Assembly: GCA_030625775.1 (NCBI GenBank)
Contig: DAOUQC010000006.1
Coordinates: 47,597-111,596 of the forward strand
Length of the DNA: 64,000 bases
Direction of reading: 5' to 3'
Origin: Verrucomicrobiota bacterium
Lineage (GTDB): Bacteria > Verrucomicrobiota > Verrucomicrobiia > Verrucomicrobiales > DEV007
Position 1 is the stretch's first letter; each line of letters begins with the position of its first letter. Both the position numbers and the translations under genes were made by a program. The notes under the pieces are model-generated. The model was not told where the DNA came from. It did no database searches and saw nothing but the letters and a program-made list of their open reading frames with translations. Shown here piece after piece: positions 17,056 to 25,952 of this stretch.

Positions 17056-19065
17056 ATGAAACTCAATCCAAGCCCCCCTCTCGGAAAAACCCTTATCAGC
17101 AGCATCATCACGATGTTTATTGGTGCTTCAGCACTCTATTCAGCTGATGATTTTCACGTTTTACCAGCTGATTTCAATTCAGACAAAAAACAGCAGATGA
17201 TGCGGACTTATCTCCGCAATCTGACCCATCAACGCCTGGATCAACGACTGGAGGAAATCGAAACTCTCAAATCTGAAAAACAGCTGATCCCCTACCAGAA
17301 ACGCCTACAGAAATTTTTCCTGCAAAGCATCGGTGGACTCCCCCCCCAAAAACCGCTCAAAGCACAAGTCACCGGCCACCACGATTACGCGGATTATTCA
17401 GTCGACAATGTCACCTTCGAATCCCAACCCGGATTTGTCGTCACCGCCAATCTCTATCTCCCGAAAAGCAAAGGCCCGCACCCTGGCGTCCTGCTTCCCT
17501 GTGGCCACAGCGCCAATGGCAAAGCCGCCGAACCCTACCAGAAAGCCTCCATTCTGCTCGCCCGCAACGGTTTTGTTGTGCTCTGCTGGGATCCTATTGG
17601 CCAGGGTGAGCGCAGCCAGTTGGTCAATCTCCCCAATCCTCCCAGCAGCACCAGCGAGCACATGATCGACGGTGTCGCCCCGATTTTGCTCGGTCGTTCC
17701 CTGGCAACCTATATGATCTGGGACGGCATGAGAGCCATCGATTACCTCCAGTCGCGACCAGAAGTCGATCCTGATAAAATCGGCTGCACCGGCATTTCCG
17801 GTGGAGGCAATCTGACCGCCATGTTGATGGCACTCGATCCCCGTATCGATGCCGCAGCTCCCGGTTGCTTCATAACCACCACCCGCATCAAAAACGAAAG
17901 ACCAGGCCCCGGTGATGCCGAGCAAAACATCTTCGGTCAAACGGCAGCTGGACTCGACCACCCCGATTTCGCTATCATTCGCGCGCCAAAACCCACGCTC
18001 ATTCTTTCCGCCACCCTAGATTTTGTGCCTATCGAAGGGACCTGGATAGCCTACCGACAGGCCAAGCGCATTTACGGCCGGCTAGGTTTTCCCGAACGCA
18101 TGCAACTGGTCGAAGCCGATGCAAAACACGGTTTTGATCGCCCCCTTCGTGAAGCGACCACACGCTTCATGACGCGTTACCTGCTCGACACGCCGTCTGA
18201 AATCACCGAGCCCGATGAAGTCCCTATTGCTCCCGATGCCGATTTGTATGCGACCCCCGAAGGACAAGTTCTAAAACTCCCGAACACGCGATCTATTTTT
18301 CAGATCAATCAGGACTTCTCCCAGCAACTACGCAAACAACGCAACGCCTTCCGTTCTTCAACTTCCCCGAAAGATCAACTCAAAAAAATTCGCCAGCTTG
18401 CCAGCATCCGCCAACTGGATCAGATCCCTGTAATAAAAAGACAATCACTCGAGAAAGTTCAATTGGCAGGATTCACTGGTGAAAAACTCATTCTTGAACC
18501 TGAACCCAGCATCGTCCTGCCAGCCATCGACTTCCACCCTAGCCCAGCCACCAAGGAGCCTATTCTCTACCTCAACGATAAAGGCAAAACATCGAATCCC
18601 GATGCTATCATTGCCCTGCTAAAAAAAGGCCACCGCGTGTTAGCCGTGGACGTTCGTGATATCGGGGAAACCCGCACCAACAACTGGCGCTACGGTAAAG
18701 CGGCAGAAATCACTGGCCCTGCCACGGCAGAATTTTTTATTACATTGATGTTAGGAAAATCTTATCTCGGCATGAGAGCCGAAGACATTCTGAACTGCGC
18801 CCGTTTTCTTTCCTCCGACACAAAACCAGGCTCACAGGTCAAATTGATCGCTAACGGCGAGCTCGGGCCACCCGCCCTTCACGCCGTCGCCTTGGAGCCC
18901 CAGCTCTTCTCATCCTCTGAATTTGAAAATTCACTGGAAACCTGGCAGGAAGTCATCGACACTCCTGTCACTAAAAACCGCCTGGTCAATACGGTTCACG
19001 GAGCCCTCAAGTTTTACGACATTGCTGACCTGACCGACTTAATCAGAAACCCCAAGCCCAATTAG
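17056..19065 (+). CDS. Secreted alpha/beta hydrolase (acetyl xylan esterase-like)
   Basis: ATG 17056 is preferred to the GTG at 17038 and gives a signal-anchor-like start (GKTLISSIITMFIGASALYSA). The first half is an alpha/beta hydrolase: 'HPGVLLPCGHSANGKA', nucleophile elbow 'GCTGISGGGNLTAML', and late 'DAKHGFDRPLREA' with the catalytic His. It resembles PVC acetyl xylan esterase/prolyl-oligopeptidase-type proteins. The second half (from ~480) looks like a degenerate hydrolase fold without an obvious Ser elbow. It is followed after 7 bp by the PIG-L gene, so an operon for polysaccharide or glycoconjugate trimming is inferred. Confidence 0.75.
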   Translation: MKLNPSPPLGKTLISSIITMFIGASALYSADDFHVLPADFNSDKKQQMMRTYLRNLTHQRLDQRLEEIETLKSEKQLIPYQKRLQKFFLQSIGGLPPQKPLKAQVTGHHDYADYSVDNVTFESQPGFVVTANLYLPKSKGPHPGVLLPCGHSANGKAAEPYQKASILLARNGFVVLCWDPIGQGERSQLVNLPNPPSSTSEHMIDGVAPILLGRSLATYMIWDGMRAIDYLQSRPEVDPDKIGCTGISGGGNLTAMLMALDPRIDAAAPGCFITTTRIKNERPGPGDAEQNIFGQTAAGLDHPDFAIIRAPKPTLILSATLDFVPIEGTWIAYRQAKRIYGRLGFPERMQLVEADAKHGFDRPLREATTRFMTRYLLDTPSEITEPDEVPIAPDADLYATPEGQVLKLPNTRSIFQINQDFSQQLRKQRNAFRSSTSPKDQLKKIRQLASIRQLDQIPVIKRQSLEKVQLAGFTGEKLILEPEPSIVLPAIDFHPSPATKEPILYLNDKGKTSNPDAIIALLKKGHRVLAVDVRDIGETRTNNWRYGKAAEITGPATAEFFITLMLGKSYLGMRAEDILNCARFLSSDTKPGSQVKLIANGELGPPALHAVALEPQLFSSSEFENSLETWQEVIDTPVTKNRLVNTVHGALKFYDIADLTDLIRNPKPN

Positions 19066-19072
19066 ATTCCAA

Positions 19073-20020
19073 ATGAAATTGAAACCTCTTATGAAACCCC
19101 GTGCATTTTTCACCCTCGCACTGAGCCTCACCGCAGTATCCACTACACTCTTCACCAGCCTCCGCGCTGCCGACAAAGACAATAAGGATGATGGGAAACT
19201 CCGCATCATCTGTTTCGGCGCCCACCCCGATGACGCCGAATACAAAAGCGGCGGTACTGCCGCCAAATGGGCCGCTCTGGGACATCACGTAAAAATGGTA
19301 TCCGTCACCAATGGTGATATCGGCCACTGGAAAGAAGCCGGAGGCGCATTGGCAAAACGACGCACTTCAGAAGTTCACAACACTTCGGAAATCCTCGGCA
19401 GCACCGGTTACGTGATGGACAACCACGACGGCGAACTAATGCCCACTCTGGAAAATCGCAAAAGAATCGTTCGCCTCATTCGTGAGTGGAATGCCGACAT
19501 TGTCATCGCTCACCGCCCCTGGGATTACCATCCTGACCACCGTTACGTCGGTATTCTTCTTCAGGACGCTGCCTTCATGGTAGCCGTTCCCTTTTTCTGT
19601 CCCGATACTCCCGCGCTGAAAAAAAACCCGGTCTTCCTCTATTCGAGTGATCGCTTTCAAAAACCCTATCCTTTCACTCCCACCATCGCTGTTGATATTG
19701 ATGATGTGATGGATCAAAAAATCAGGGCAGTGGAACAACTGCGCACCCAGAACTACGAAGGAGGTGTTTTTGGCAGCGATGAAAAAATGGCCAAGATCCC
19801 CTCGCCCGATGACAAGGAAGCCCGCTTCGAATACATGAAAAAAAGCTGGAGCCGCAGAAACGGAAGAGAAGCTGATAAATACCGTGATTTGCTAATCAAA
19901 TACTACGGCAAGGAAAAGGGCGAAAAAATCAAACATGCCGAAACCTTCGAAGTCTGCGAATATGGCCGCCAACCAAGTGCCGCAGACATCAAGAAGCTGT
20001 TCCCTTTTTACGACAAATGA
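19073..20020 (+). CDS. Exported PIG-L (LmbE) family deacetylase
   Basis: This 315-aa protein has an N-terminal signal sequence and a zinc-dependent N-acetylglucosaminyl deacetylase-like domain. The 'GAHPDDAEYKSGG' motif supplies the His/Asp/Asp of the metal and catalytic site, and 'HRPWDYHPDHRYVG' supplies the later His ligands. Family members remove acetyl groups from GlcNAc-containing lipids or glycosides; the exported PVC branch has unknown substrates. It lies 7 bp after the hydrolase gene. Its stop codon overlaps the ATG of the following small gene (ATGA). Confidence 0.85.
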   Translation: MKLKPLMKPRAFFTLALSLTAVSTTLFTSLRAADKDNKDDGKLRIICFGAHPDDAEYKSGGTAAKWAALGHHVKMVSVTNGDIGHWKEAGGALAKRRTSEVHNTSEILGSTGYVMDNHDGELMPTLENRKRIVRLIREWNADIVIAHRPWDYHPDHRYVGILLQDAAFMVAVPFFCPDTPALKKNPVFLYSSDRFQKPYPFTPTIAVDIDDVMDQKIRAVEQLRTQNYEGGVFGSDEKMAKIPSPDDKEARFEYMKKSWSRRNGREADKYRDLLIKYYGKEKGEKIKHAETFEVCEYGRQPSAADIKKLFPFYDK

Positions 20021-20187
20021 GCGAGCGACCGCCAACAGGTGATTGCTCCGATCCGTCTACGCAAGAGACGGCCGGAGACATTGATGCTCAGGAAACTGAC
20101 TCTCCTTCAGAGCTGACCCCCAAAGAGCAAATGGCTCTTTACGAAAAATCCCTCAAAGAAGACAACTGGGGCCATCAGCCTTGTTGA
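20017..20187 (+). CDS. Small 56-aa acidic protein coupled to the PIG-L gene
   Basis: This ORF is shorter than the track cut-off. Its ATG overlaps the PIG-L stop as ATGA, the usual arrangement for translational coupling. The first half is acidic and low-complexity (DPSTQETAGDIDAQETD). The second half, 'LTPKEQMALYEKSLKED', ends in 'NWGHQPC' and looks like a conserved short helix with a terminal Cys. No family is recognised. Its 3' end overlaps the convergent membrane-protein gene by 13 bp. Confidence 0.6.
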   Translation: MSERPPTGDCSDPSTQETAGDIDAQETDSPSELTPKEQMALYEKSLKEDNWGHQPC

Positions 20188-20567
20188 GCATTTGCGGTAA
20201 TATATCCTGTTCTGGACTTACCAACTATAAATCCAACAAGTAGCCAAAAAAGAAATGATGGGGCGTGTACCATGACTATCATTAGTGCCTCATCGCTTCC
20301 ATTCGGCCAGATAAAAGTTGGCAAGCATTCCGGCCAACAAAAACCGACGTAAAAAACCATTGCAAAAATAGAGGGGAAGTCCACAGCCAACAAAACCTGC
20401 ATCGCCACGCCCCGAACCCAATCAGGGACAATCCAACCTCCAATTTCGTCAACTAAAGGTAGTAGCAGCGTAATAATAGCCGTTGCAATTAGAGGAAATA
20501 TTACGGCATACCTCCACCGGAAGTTAACCCGACAAGGAATTTTTTGTTCTAAATATTCTTTCTTCAC
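20175..20567 (-). CDS. Hypothetical multi-span membrane protein
   Basis: This 130-aa ORF begins with a basic segment and has about three hydrophobic spans (YAVIFPLIATAIITLLLPLV, VLLAVDFPSIFAMVFYVGF, APSFLFWLLVGFIVG). No domain is recognised. It is A+T-richer than its neighbours and is isolated between a convergent gene and a repeat-bearing spacer, which may indicate recent acquisition. The start at 20567 is the only ATG that keeps the basic lead. Confidence 0.5.
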   Translation of the reverse strand: MKKEYLEQKIPCRVNFRWRYAVIFPLIATAIITLLLPLVDEIGGWIVPDWVRGVAMQVLLAVDFPSIFAMVFYVGFCWPECLPTFIWPNGSDEALMIVMVHAPSFLFWLLVGFIVGKSRTGYITANAQQG

Positions 20568-20648
20568 AACAAGCTATACGGCCGCTGTGAATACAATCTT
20601 ACAAACAAAACATTCAGCTCATACCAGAACATTCTTTCCCTCCTCTTA

Positions 20649-20684
20649 CCTTCATGTCCTTCACTCCCTTCACTCCCTTCATGG
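20649..20684. repeat. Four tandem 9-bp units (CCTTCAYKN)
   Basis: CCTTCATGT, CCTTCACTC, CCTTCACTC and CCTTCATGG follow each other without gaps in the 152-bp spacer between the membrane protein and the SDR. The spacer holds nothing else recognisable. Confidence 0.55.
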
Positions 20685-20720
20685 TAAACATTCCCCCTCT
20701 TCGCATCCGGCACATTTGCA

Positions 20721-21460
20721 TCAAATCATCAAATCCCCACCGTTGATATCAATCGATGCCCCCGTGATGTAGGGTGCATTCGCAACTAAAAACAATACCA
20801 GATCGGCCACTTCTCCAGGCTTACCCAAACGAGGAATCGGAAAACTGTCTTCATACGCACTTATCTGTTCCGGCGTACAGTCTGAGCGAACCCTTTCCGT
20901 ATCAATCAGCCCGGGACAAATCGCATTCGCTGTGATTCCGTGCGGTGCCAGCTCTTTTGCTATTGCCCCTGGCAAACCAGAACTGCGGCCTTGGCTGCCG
21001 TGTAATGCGCCCCTCCCAGCGTACTGACACTCCTGCCAGCAGATGATGACATACTGATTATCCTGCCGAAGCCCTTCTCCTTCATAGTTTCAAGAACCGC
21101 TTTGCTACAGAGAAAAGTCCCATTCAAATTAACATCCAATACCAGATCCCATTCCTTTTTGCTGATGCCTTCAATTTTGGTCGGGCGAAGTATTCCCGCA
21201 TTGTTCACCAAAACATCGATCGTCCCGAAATGCTCAAGTACATCTTGAACCATGCTCTCAACCTCTTCCTCATTAGTGACATCGGCCTTCAATCCCAAGC
21301 CCCCTATATTTTTTGCAACTGACTTGGCCTTATCTCCATCAAGATCGCAAACAACGACATTGAGCCCAGCCCCGGCGAGCTTTTCCGTGATCCCCCTACC
21401 CATCCCCTGTGCGGCCCCGGTAACAATCGCCACCTTTTCTGGAATTTCTTCTTTTGACAT
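20721..21460 (-). pseudogene. SDR oxidoreductase (FabG-like) split by a frameshift
   Basis: Two adjoining ORFs together give one short-chain dehydrogenase of about 246 residues. The first holds 'VAIVTGAAQGMGRG' (NAD site), 'DVLVNNAGIL', and 'SMSSSAGRS...HYTAAKAAVL' with the catalytic Ser, Tyr and Lys. It then ends early at 'VCQGQ'. The next frame resumes as 'GAIAKELAPHGITANAICPG' and runs to 'ITGASIDINGGDLMI', the normal end. Adding one base in the CTGGTTT run near 20974-20980 restores V-L-G-L and the frame. It could be a recent pseudogene or a sequencing error. Substrate unknown. Confidence 0.8.
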
Positions 21461-21586
21461 TTTACTTCTGATTAAAGCTATTCGCCTCTCGATTTCAGGA
21501 GGCTTCTAACCAAGGACGGGCTTCTGCGCTGATCGATAGCAGCATCCACAAAAACCAGCTACTTTGCCAATACAAATTAACTAACC

Positions 21587-22624
21587 TTACTGATGAACTT
21601 CAAGCGGCCCAAGTCGATAATAAGTGCCGGCAAAATAAGCACGTTTGCCGTGATAGCTCTGGGCATTTTTTTCTTCTATTCTGATTTTTTCTCCATCAAT
21701 AAATAAATCAATCCGGCAAGCTTTTCCATCAATAAAATAATCCGTATCCGTATCGATAAAAACAGCTTTACGTTTTTCTGGATTGCTAAAAGTAGCGAAG
21801 CCTTCAATTTCGCCAATATGTGCAGTGGGGCCACGGATAGTATAAATACTAAAATTGATGCCCTTTTTCTTATCGACTTCATTCAGGCTTAACTCCATTC
21901 GCCCGCCCTTTCCATCCACCCAAACACCACTGATCAACTGCTCGGGGTTCCCCTTCTCATACAGCTGGAGCATCTTCACTCGTTCATCAGTCAAATCGGT
22001 GAGTGCATCCCAATGCTTGATCTTTTTGATTATGTCAGAATCACCTTTTTCGTCATCGCGCAGATACAACGGCCCCGGATGTTCTGCCTTGTAATCACGA
22101 TACTCAATCCAATCACGCGCGTCCTTACGAAGAGCGATTCGTTTTTCTTCCGAAAACTTTCCCATGACCCGCCCATACACCTCATTGAGCTTCGCATCAG
22201 CTCTGCCATGAAGCTCACGAGCAAGCTTCACCTGCCCCGCATAATCAAGTCGTTGGTAAGTACCACTGGGATCCGGCTTGAGTTTTTGATGATCTTTTAC
22301 AGATGCCAATACAAGGGCCAAGCTCAGTGACTCATCTGAAAGCACCTTCAGAGTCACTTCACCCAGCACTTGGGTTTTATCCGTGCTTTGCTGGTAAAAC
22401 TTCAATGTGCCTCGTCGGATTCCGTCGACCTCTTTGAGAGTTGCGGTATAAAACTCGCCGGAGGTCTGCAAATAACAGTCAACAACCTTGTCCCCCTCAA
22501 CAGAGCTATCTTCAATCAAGCTAAGCCTCGCCCCCTTTGGCCCCCGATATACAGCATTCTCTCCCCAGGCGGCAGAGGAAACAGCCAGACTAAATACCAC
22601 AACCAGGATTCGAATCATACTCAT
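21587..22624 (-). CDS. Secreted protein with an LprI-like (DUF1311) domain
   Basis: The start at 22624 (MSMIRILVVVFSLAVSSAAWG) gives a signal peptide; the track start runs further back towards ribF without support. Residues ~130-200 contain 'ADAKLNEVYGRVMGKF...ALRKDARDWIEYRD', the helical pattern of lysozyme-inhibitor LprI/DUF1311 domains. Two beta-rich regions flank it: an N-terminal 'AVYRGPKGARLSLIEDS' and a C-terminal 'GGRMELSLNEVDKKKG' segment. Periplasmic location is likely. The role is unknown; inhibition of lysozyme is known only for some family members. Confidence 0.65.
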   Translation of the reverse strand: MSMIRILVVVFSLAVSSAAWGENAVYRGPKGARLSLIEDSSVEGDKVVDCYLQTSGEFYTATLKEVDGIRRGTLKFYQQSTDKTQVLGEVTLKVLSDESLSLALVLASVKDHQKLKPDPSGTYQRLDYAGQVKLARELHGRADAKLNEVYGRVMGKFSEEKRIALRKDARDWIEYRDYKAEHPGPLYLRDDEKGDSDIIKKIKHWDALTDLTDERVKMLQLYEKGNPEQLISGVWVDGKGGRMELSLNEVDKKKGINFSIYTIRGPTAHIGEIEGFATFSNPEKRKAVFIDTDTDYFIDGKACRIDLFIDGEKIRIEEKNAQSYHGKRAYFAGTYYRLGPLEVHQ

Positions 22625-22682
22625 AAGCGAGCTTTGCAAAGTTAGCCGTAAAATGGAAGACCAAGCTGCAATCAACGAATCT

Positions 22683-23627
22683 TCAGCTCGCAGAAAGATC
22701 AAGTTGCCGAACCCTCGACTCATCTTTGGAAATCTGGGCTTTCAAGTCATCCAGACCCTCAAACTTTTTTTCTTCCCTGATAAATTCCACAAAAGTGATC
22801 TCCAGATCTTCTCCGTATATTTCACCATCAAAGTCCAGCAGAAAAACCTCGAGCAGACGCCTGCCCCGCTCACCTTCCACGGTAGGTCGATAACCCAAAT
22901 TAGCTACTCCTACATGCCTGGACCCTTCTCCTGAATCGCGGGCAGCAATGACTGCATACACCCCACTTGGAGGCAGTTGTTCGTTGTGCACACTTAGGTT
23001 TGCCGTCGGGTAGCCGATCGTTCTTCCCAACTGCTTTCCTTTAATCACCGTCCCCAACACGGTATAATCCCGCCCTAACAGTGTCGAGCTTGTCAAAAAG
23101 TCACCTTCCTCCACCGCCTGTCTGAGCAAAGTGCTGCTAATAACCTTTTCCTTTTCACAAACCGGAGCCACCCCATCAACACTGAAACCCAGGTCTTTGC
23201 CCATGCGCTTTAGGAGTTGCAAATTTCCTGAGCGCTGGTAGCCAAAAATCCAATCACTGCCGACGATGATTTTCCGTAAATCCTGACAGGCACTGGCAAG
23301 CGATGAAACAAACCGCTCTGCAGGCAAACGTGAAAAATTTTCATCAAAGTGAATCAGCAAAACCTGCCCAATCCCCAGGCGCTGTAACAAAAGCAGTTTA
23401 TGACGAGTGGAAGTAAGCAGTCGGGGAGCAGAGCCTGCCGCCAGAACGGTTCTCGGATGAGGATCAAAGGTCACTACTACCGCCGTGCCTCCATTTTGTG
23501 CCGCCGCAGTGACTGCTTTGCCAATCACCTCCTGATGCCCCTTGTGCAAAGCATCAAACACGCCGATGGCGAGATACACCGGTCCCGGGATTTCAGCCAG
23601 ACTAACAATGTCCTCCATCAAGCGCAT
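22683..23627 (-). CDS. ribF: Bifunctional riboflavin kinase/FAD synthetase
   Basis: ATG 23627 follows AGGA at good spacing; the track start is a GTG one codon earlier. The N-terminal FAD-synthetase domain has 'GVFDALHKGHQEVI' (nucleotidyltransferase HxGH) and 'VVTFDPHPRTVL'. The C-terminal flavokinase domain has 'LGRTIGYPTANLSV' and 'GVYAVIAA'. The enzyme converts riboflavin to FMN and then FAD. It is the last gene of the nusA-infB-rbfA-nrnA-truB cluster, a common truB-ribF neighbourhood. Confidence 0.92.
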   Translation of the reverse strand: MRLMEDIVSLAEIPGPVYLAIGVFDALHKGHQEVIGKAVTAAAQNGGTAVVVTFDPHPRTVLAAGSAPRLLTSTRHKLLLLQRLGIGQVLLIHFDENFSRLPAERFVSSLASACQDLRKIIVGSDWIFGYQRSGNLQLLKRMGKDLGFSVDGVAPVCEKEKVISSTLLRQAVEEGDFLTSSTLLGRDYTVLGTVIKGKQLGRTIGYPTANLSVHNEQLPPSGVYAVIAARDSGEGSRHVGVANLGYRPTVEGERGRRLLEVFLLDFDGEIYGEDLEITFVEFIREEKKFEGLDDLKAQISKDESRVRQLDLSAS

Positions 23628-23664
23628 CACCCAGTCCTAATCCCAAAAAACTCCCCCTTCTGCC

Positions 23665-23690
23665 TTCAATATTCCTTGTTCGATATTCAA
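23665..23690. repeat. Short AT-rich direct repeat between truB and ribF
   Basis: TTCAATATTCC-TTG-TTCGATATTCA is a near-duplicate of an 11-bp unit in the 75-bp spacer. It resembles the AT-rich interspersed units seen between genes in PVC genomes, but only one copy is evident here. Confidence 0.3.
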
Positions 23691-23702
23691 CCTTCCCTCC
23701 CC

Positions 23703-24419
23703 TCACGCTCCGCGCATCCGCGACACCTCGGGCAAAGTCAGCATAGCCTGCAACACTTCATCACGTTTACCTTCTTTCAATTGTTCAAAAGTCACACATC
23801 GACTCAGATCAAATTTCCCCGATCTTGTTCTGCGCAGCTTACTCAGATGCGCTCCACAGCCCAGCTTCTCACCAATATCGTGCGCGTAAGTACGCACATA
23901 AAAACCCTTGCTGCACTTCACTGTGAAATCAATCTCAGGCAAATCAATCCGGTCAATACGCTTACTATACACGTAAACCAGACGTGGGTCGCGTTTCACC
24001 GTTTTTCCCTGGCGAGCCAGCTTGTAGAGCGGCACACCATCTTTTTTGATCGCCGACACCATTGGAGGCATCTGATAAAAATCACCTTTAAATTCATCGA
24101 ATGCAGCATTCACCACCTCATCGGAAAAATCCGGGACTTCCTTTTCCTCAAGAATTTCACCTTCGGCATCCTGGGTATTGGTCGTAGCTCCCAGAGTAAT
24201 CGTTCCCACATACTCCTTATCTTCGCTCATCAACAAATCCTGGATTTTTGTCGCCCTACCAACCACGAGAATCAACAAACCTGTCGCCATAGGATCCAAA
24301 GTGCCGCAATGACCAATCTTTTTGATCCCCAGGCATCTGCGAGCCACCGCCACCACATCGTGCGAGGTCATGTCCTGCCCCTTGTCCACCAACAATACTC
24401 CGTCTATTGAATTATCCAT
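23703..24419 (-). CDS. truB: tRNA pseudouridine-55 synthase
   Basis: This 238-aa protein modifies U55 in the T-loop of tRNAs. The catalytic Asp is in 'GHCGTLDPMATGLL', preceded by 'GVLLVDKGQDMTSHD'. The later motifs 'MPPMVSAIKKDGVPLYKLAR' and 'CSKGFYVRTYAHDIG' are also standard. It is shorter than E. coli TruB and lacks a C-terminal PUA domain. Its ATG overlaps the nrnA stop by 8 bp, indicating translational coupling. Confidence 0.93.
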   Translation of the reverse strand: MDNSIDGVLLVDKGQDMTSHDVVAVARRCLGIKKIGHCGTLDPMATGLLILVVGRATKIQDLLMSEDKEYVGTITLGATTNTQDAEGEILEEKEVPDFSDEVVNAAFDEFKGDFYQMPPMVSAIKKDGVPLYKLARQGKTVKRDPRLVYVYSKRIDRIDLPEIDFTVKCSKGFYVRTYAHDIGEKLGCGAHLSKLRRTRSGKFDLSRCVTFEQLKEGKRDEVLQAMLTLPEVSRMRGA

Positions 24420-25389
24420 TTATCACTTGCTCCACACTTTCTAAAAATCTTGCCGCTGCCTCGTCAATTGGACCACTCAATCGCGTGCCCGCTGCCAGTT
24501 GATGCCCACCTCCACCAAATTTGCCACAGACAGCCCCCACGTCGGCATCAGGTGTTTTTGACCGGGCACTAACTCGAACCCTACCATCCTCGAGTTCCTC
24601 GAAAAACACCGCCACAATGACGCTATCAATAGAGCGAATCACATCAATCAAGCCCTCGGTATCAGAAGGCTGCAAGCCAAATTCATCAATAACCGAACGC
24701 CTCAACTTCCAACTGGCCACCTTCCCCTCGCAGGAAATTTGCAGCTCTTTCAATAATTCCCTCAAGGCATAGATCCTTCGCAAGGGATAGGATTCATAGA
24801 GAGACTGAGAAATTCCACCCACGTCAACCCCGCCTCGCACCAACTGGGCCCCCACCTCAAAAGTGTGTGCCGTTGTACTTGGGTATCGAAAAGATCCAGT
24901 ATCGGTAGAAATTCCCGCCCAGATATTATTTCTCACCACTTCATCCAAAGGCCACTCCATAGCCGCTATCAAATCATAGACAATCTCTCCCGTGGCAGGG
25001 GCTTTGACATCAATGTAGTTCAAATCCCCGTAAGCAGGATTGCTGATATGATGGTCTATATTAATCAACAGCCCACGGTCTCCGAAAGCTGCCCAGACCT
25101 CATCTCCTACACGTTCTTCGGATGCAGTGTCCAAAACCACAGTCACGTCTACTTCCAGAGGAGCATGCAAATCACTAGGCATCTTCACCAAAGAAGCTCC
25201 CGGCAGAAAATCCAGAGAGCCAGGTACTCCGTCCTGGTTCAATACCGTCACCTCCTTACCCAGTTCGACCAAAACCCGGGCCACTGCCACCGCCGACCCG
25301 ATCGCATCACCATCCGGGCGCATGTGACTCAGCACCGCGATCGTATTGGCTTTCAGTAAAGCTTCACCGATTTCGCGAAAACTCTGCAT
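24412..25389 (-). CDS. nrnA: DHH-family oligoribonuclease/pAp phosphatase
   Basis: ATG 25389 lies one base after the rbfA stop and is preceded by AGGGA, so it is preferred to the track start, which overlaps rbfA. The DHH domain shows 'SHMRPDGDAIGSAVA', 'VVLDTASEERVGD' and 'NIDHHISN', the manganese ligands. The DHHA1 domain ends with 'GGGGHQLAAGTRL'. Family members degrade 2-5-nt RNAs and 3'-phosphoadenosine phosphate. Its place after rbfA and before truB is typical. Confidence 0.9.
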   Translation of the reverse strand: MQSFREIGEALLKANTIAVLSHMRPDGDAIGSAVAVARVLVELGKEVTVLNQDGVPGSLDFLPGASLVKMPSDLHAPLEVDVTVVLDTASEERVGDEVWAAFGDRGLLINIDHHISNPAYGDLNYIDVKAPATGEIVYDLIAAMEWPLDEVVRNNIWAGISTDTGSFRYPSTTAHTFEVGAQLVRGGVDVGGISQSLYESYPLRRIYALRELLKELQISCEGKVASWKLRRSVIDEFGLQPSDTEGLIDVIRSIDSVIVAVFFEELEDGRVRVSARSKTPDADVGAVCGKFGGGGHQLAAGTRLSGPIDEAAARFLESVEQVING

Positions 25390-25390
25390 C

Positions 25391-25786
25391 TTATCCCTGT
25401 TGCTCATCACTGCCCTCAACCAGCTCATCGGGAGAGGGCTCGGCAGTCGGTTGCTCGGCAATTTCTTCCAATAAGGATAAGATTCTCACCCCTCTTTCAA
25501 CCGAATCATCAGAATGGAATTCCAAGCGGGGAGTGAATTTCATGGTCACCCGTTTTGCAATATAGGACTGCATGGCCACACGCTTGTGATTCAATTTATC
25601 GATAACCTTTTTTACGGTATTCTGATCACCTATCACACCGATAAAAACCTCGGCTTTTTTCAAATTGCTTGCCACCTTCACTTCGTGAACAGATACCAAC
25701 ACCCCATGGAATTCGAATTCCCTGCTGATATAAGTCCCCAGTTCCTGCTTCAGCAGTTCGTTTACCCGTAAAAGACGCTTACTCAT
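25391..25786 (-). CDS. rbfA: Ribosome-binding factor A
   Basis: With ATG 25786 (MSKRLLRVNELLKQEL) the protein is ~131 aa. It has the RbfA KH-like fold: 'VSVHEVKVASNLKKAEVFIGVIG' and 'MQSYIAKRVTMKFTPRLEFHSDDS'. The tail is acidic (EQPTAEPSPDELVEG). RbfA binds the 30S subunit late in 16S maturation. It lies between infB and nrnA in the conserved translation/transcription operon. Confidence 0.92.
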   Translation of the reverse strand: MSKRLLRVNELLKQELGTYISREFEFHGVLVSVHEVKVASNLKKAEVFIGVIGDQNTVKKVIDKLNHKRVAMQSYIAKRVTMKFTPRLEFHSDDSVERGVRILSLLEEIAEQPTAEPSPDELVEGSDEQQG

Positions 25787-25952
25787 GGTTCTTCTCTTTT
25801 CCGATTCAATGGCAAATGAACACAACTCTGAAATAAATCCAACTACCTCTTTGTCACAAGCTCATCCTTCAATCGCAACGCCCCACTCCGCGAGGTCCAA
25901 GAAATCATTTTACCACAACTCCCTTCTCACCCGGATCCACTTTATTCTTAAA

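Noticed and set aside
23400-24410. 336-aa plus-strand ORF spanning ribF and truB
   Set aside because: It is antisense to two genes with complete catalytic motifs and has no recognisable domain itself.
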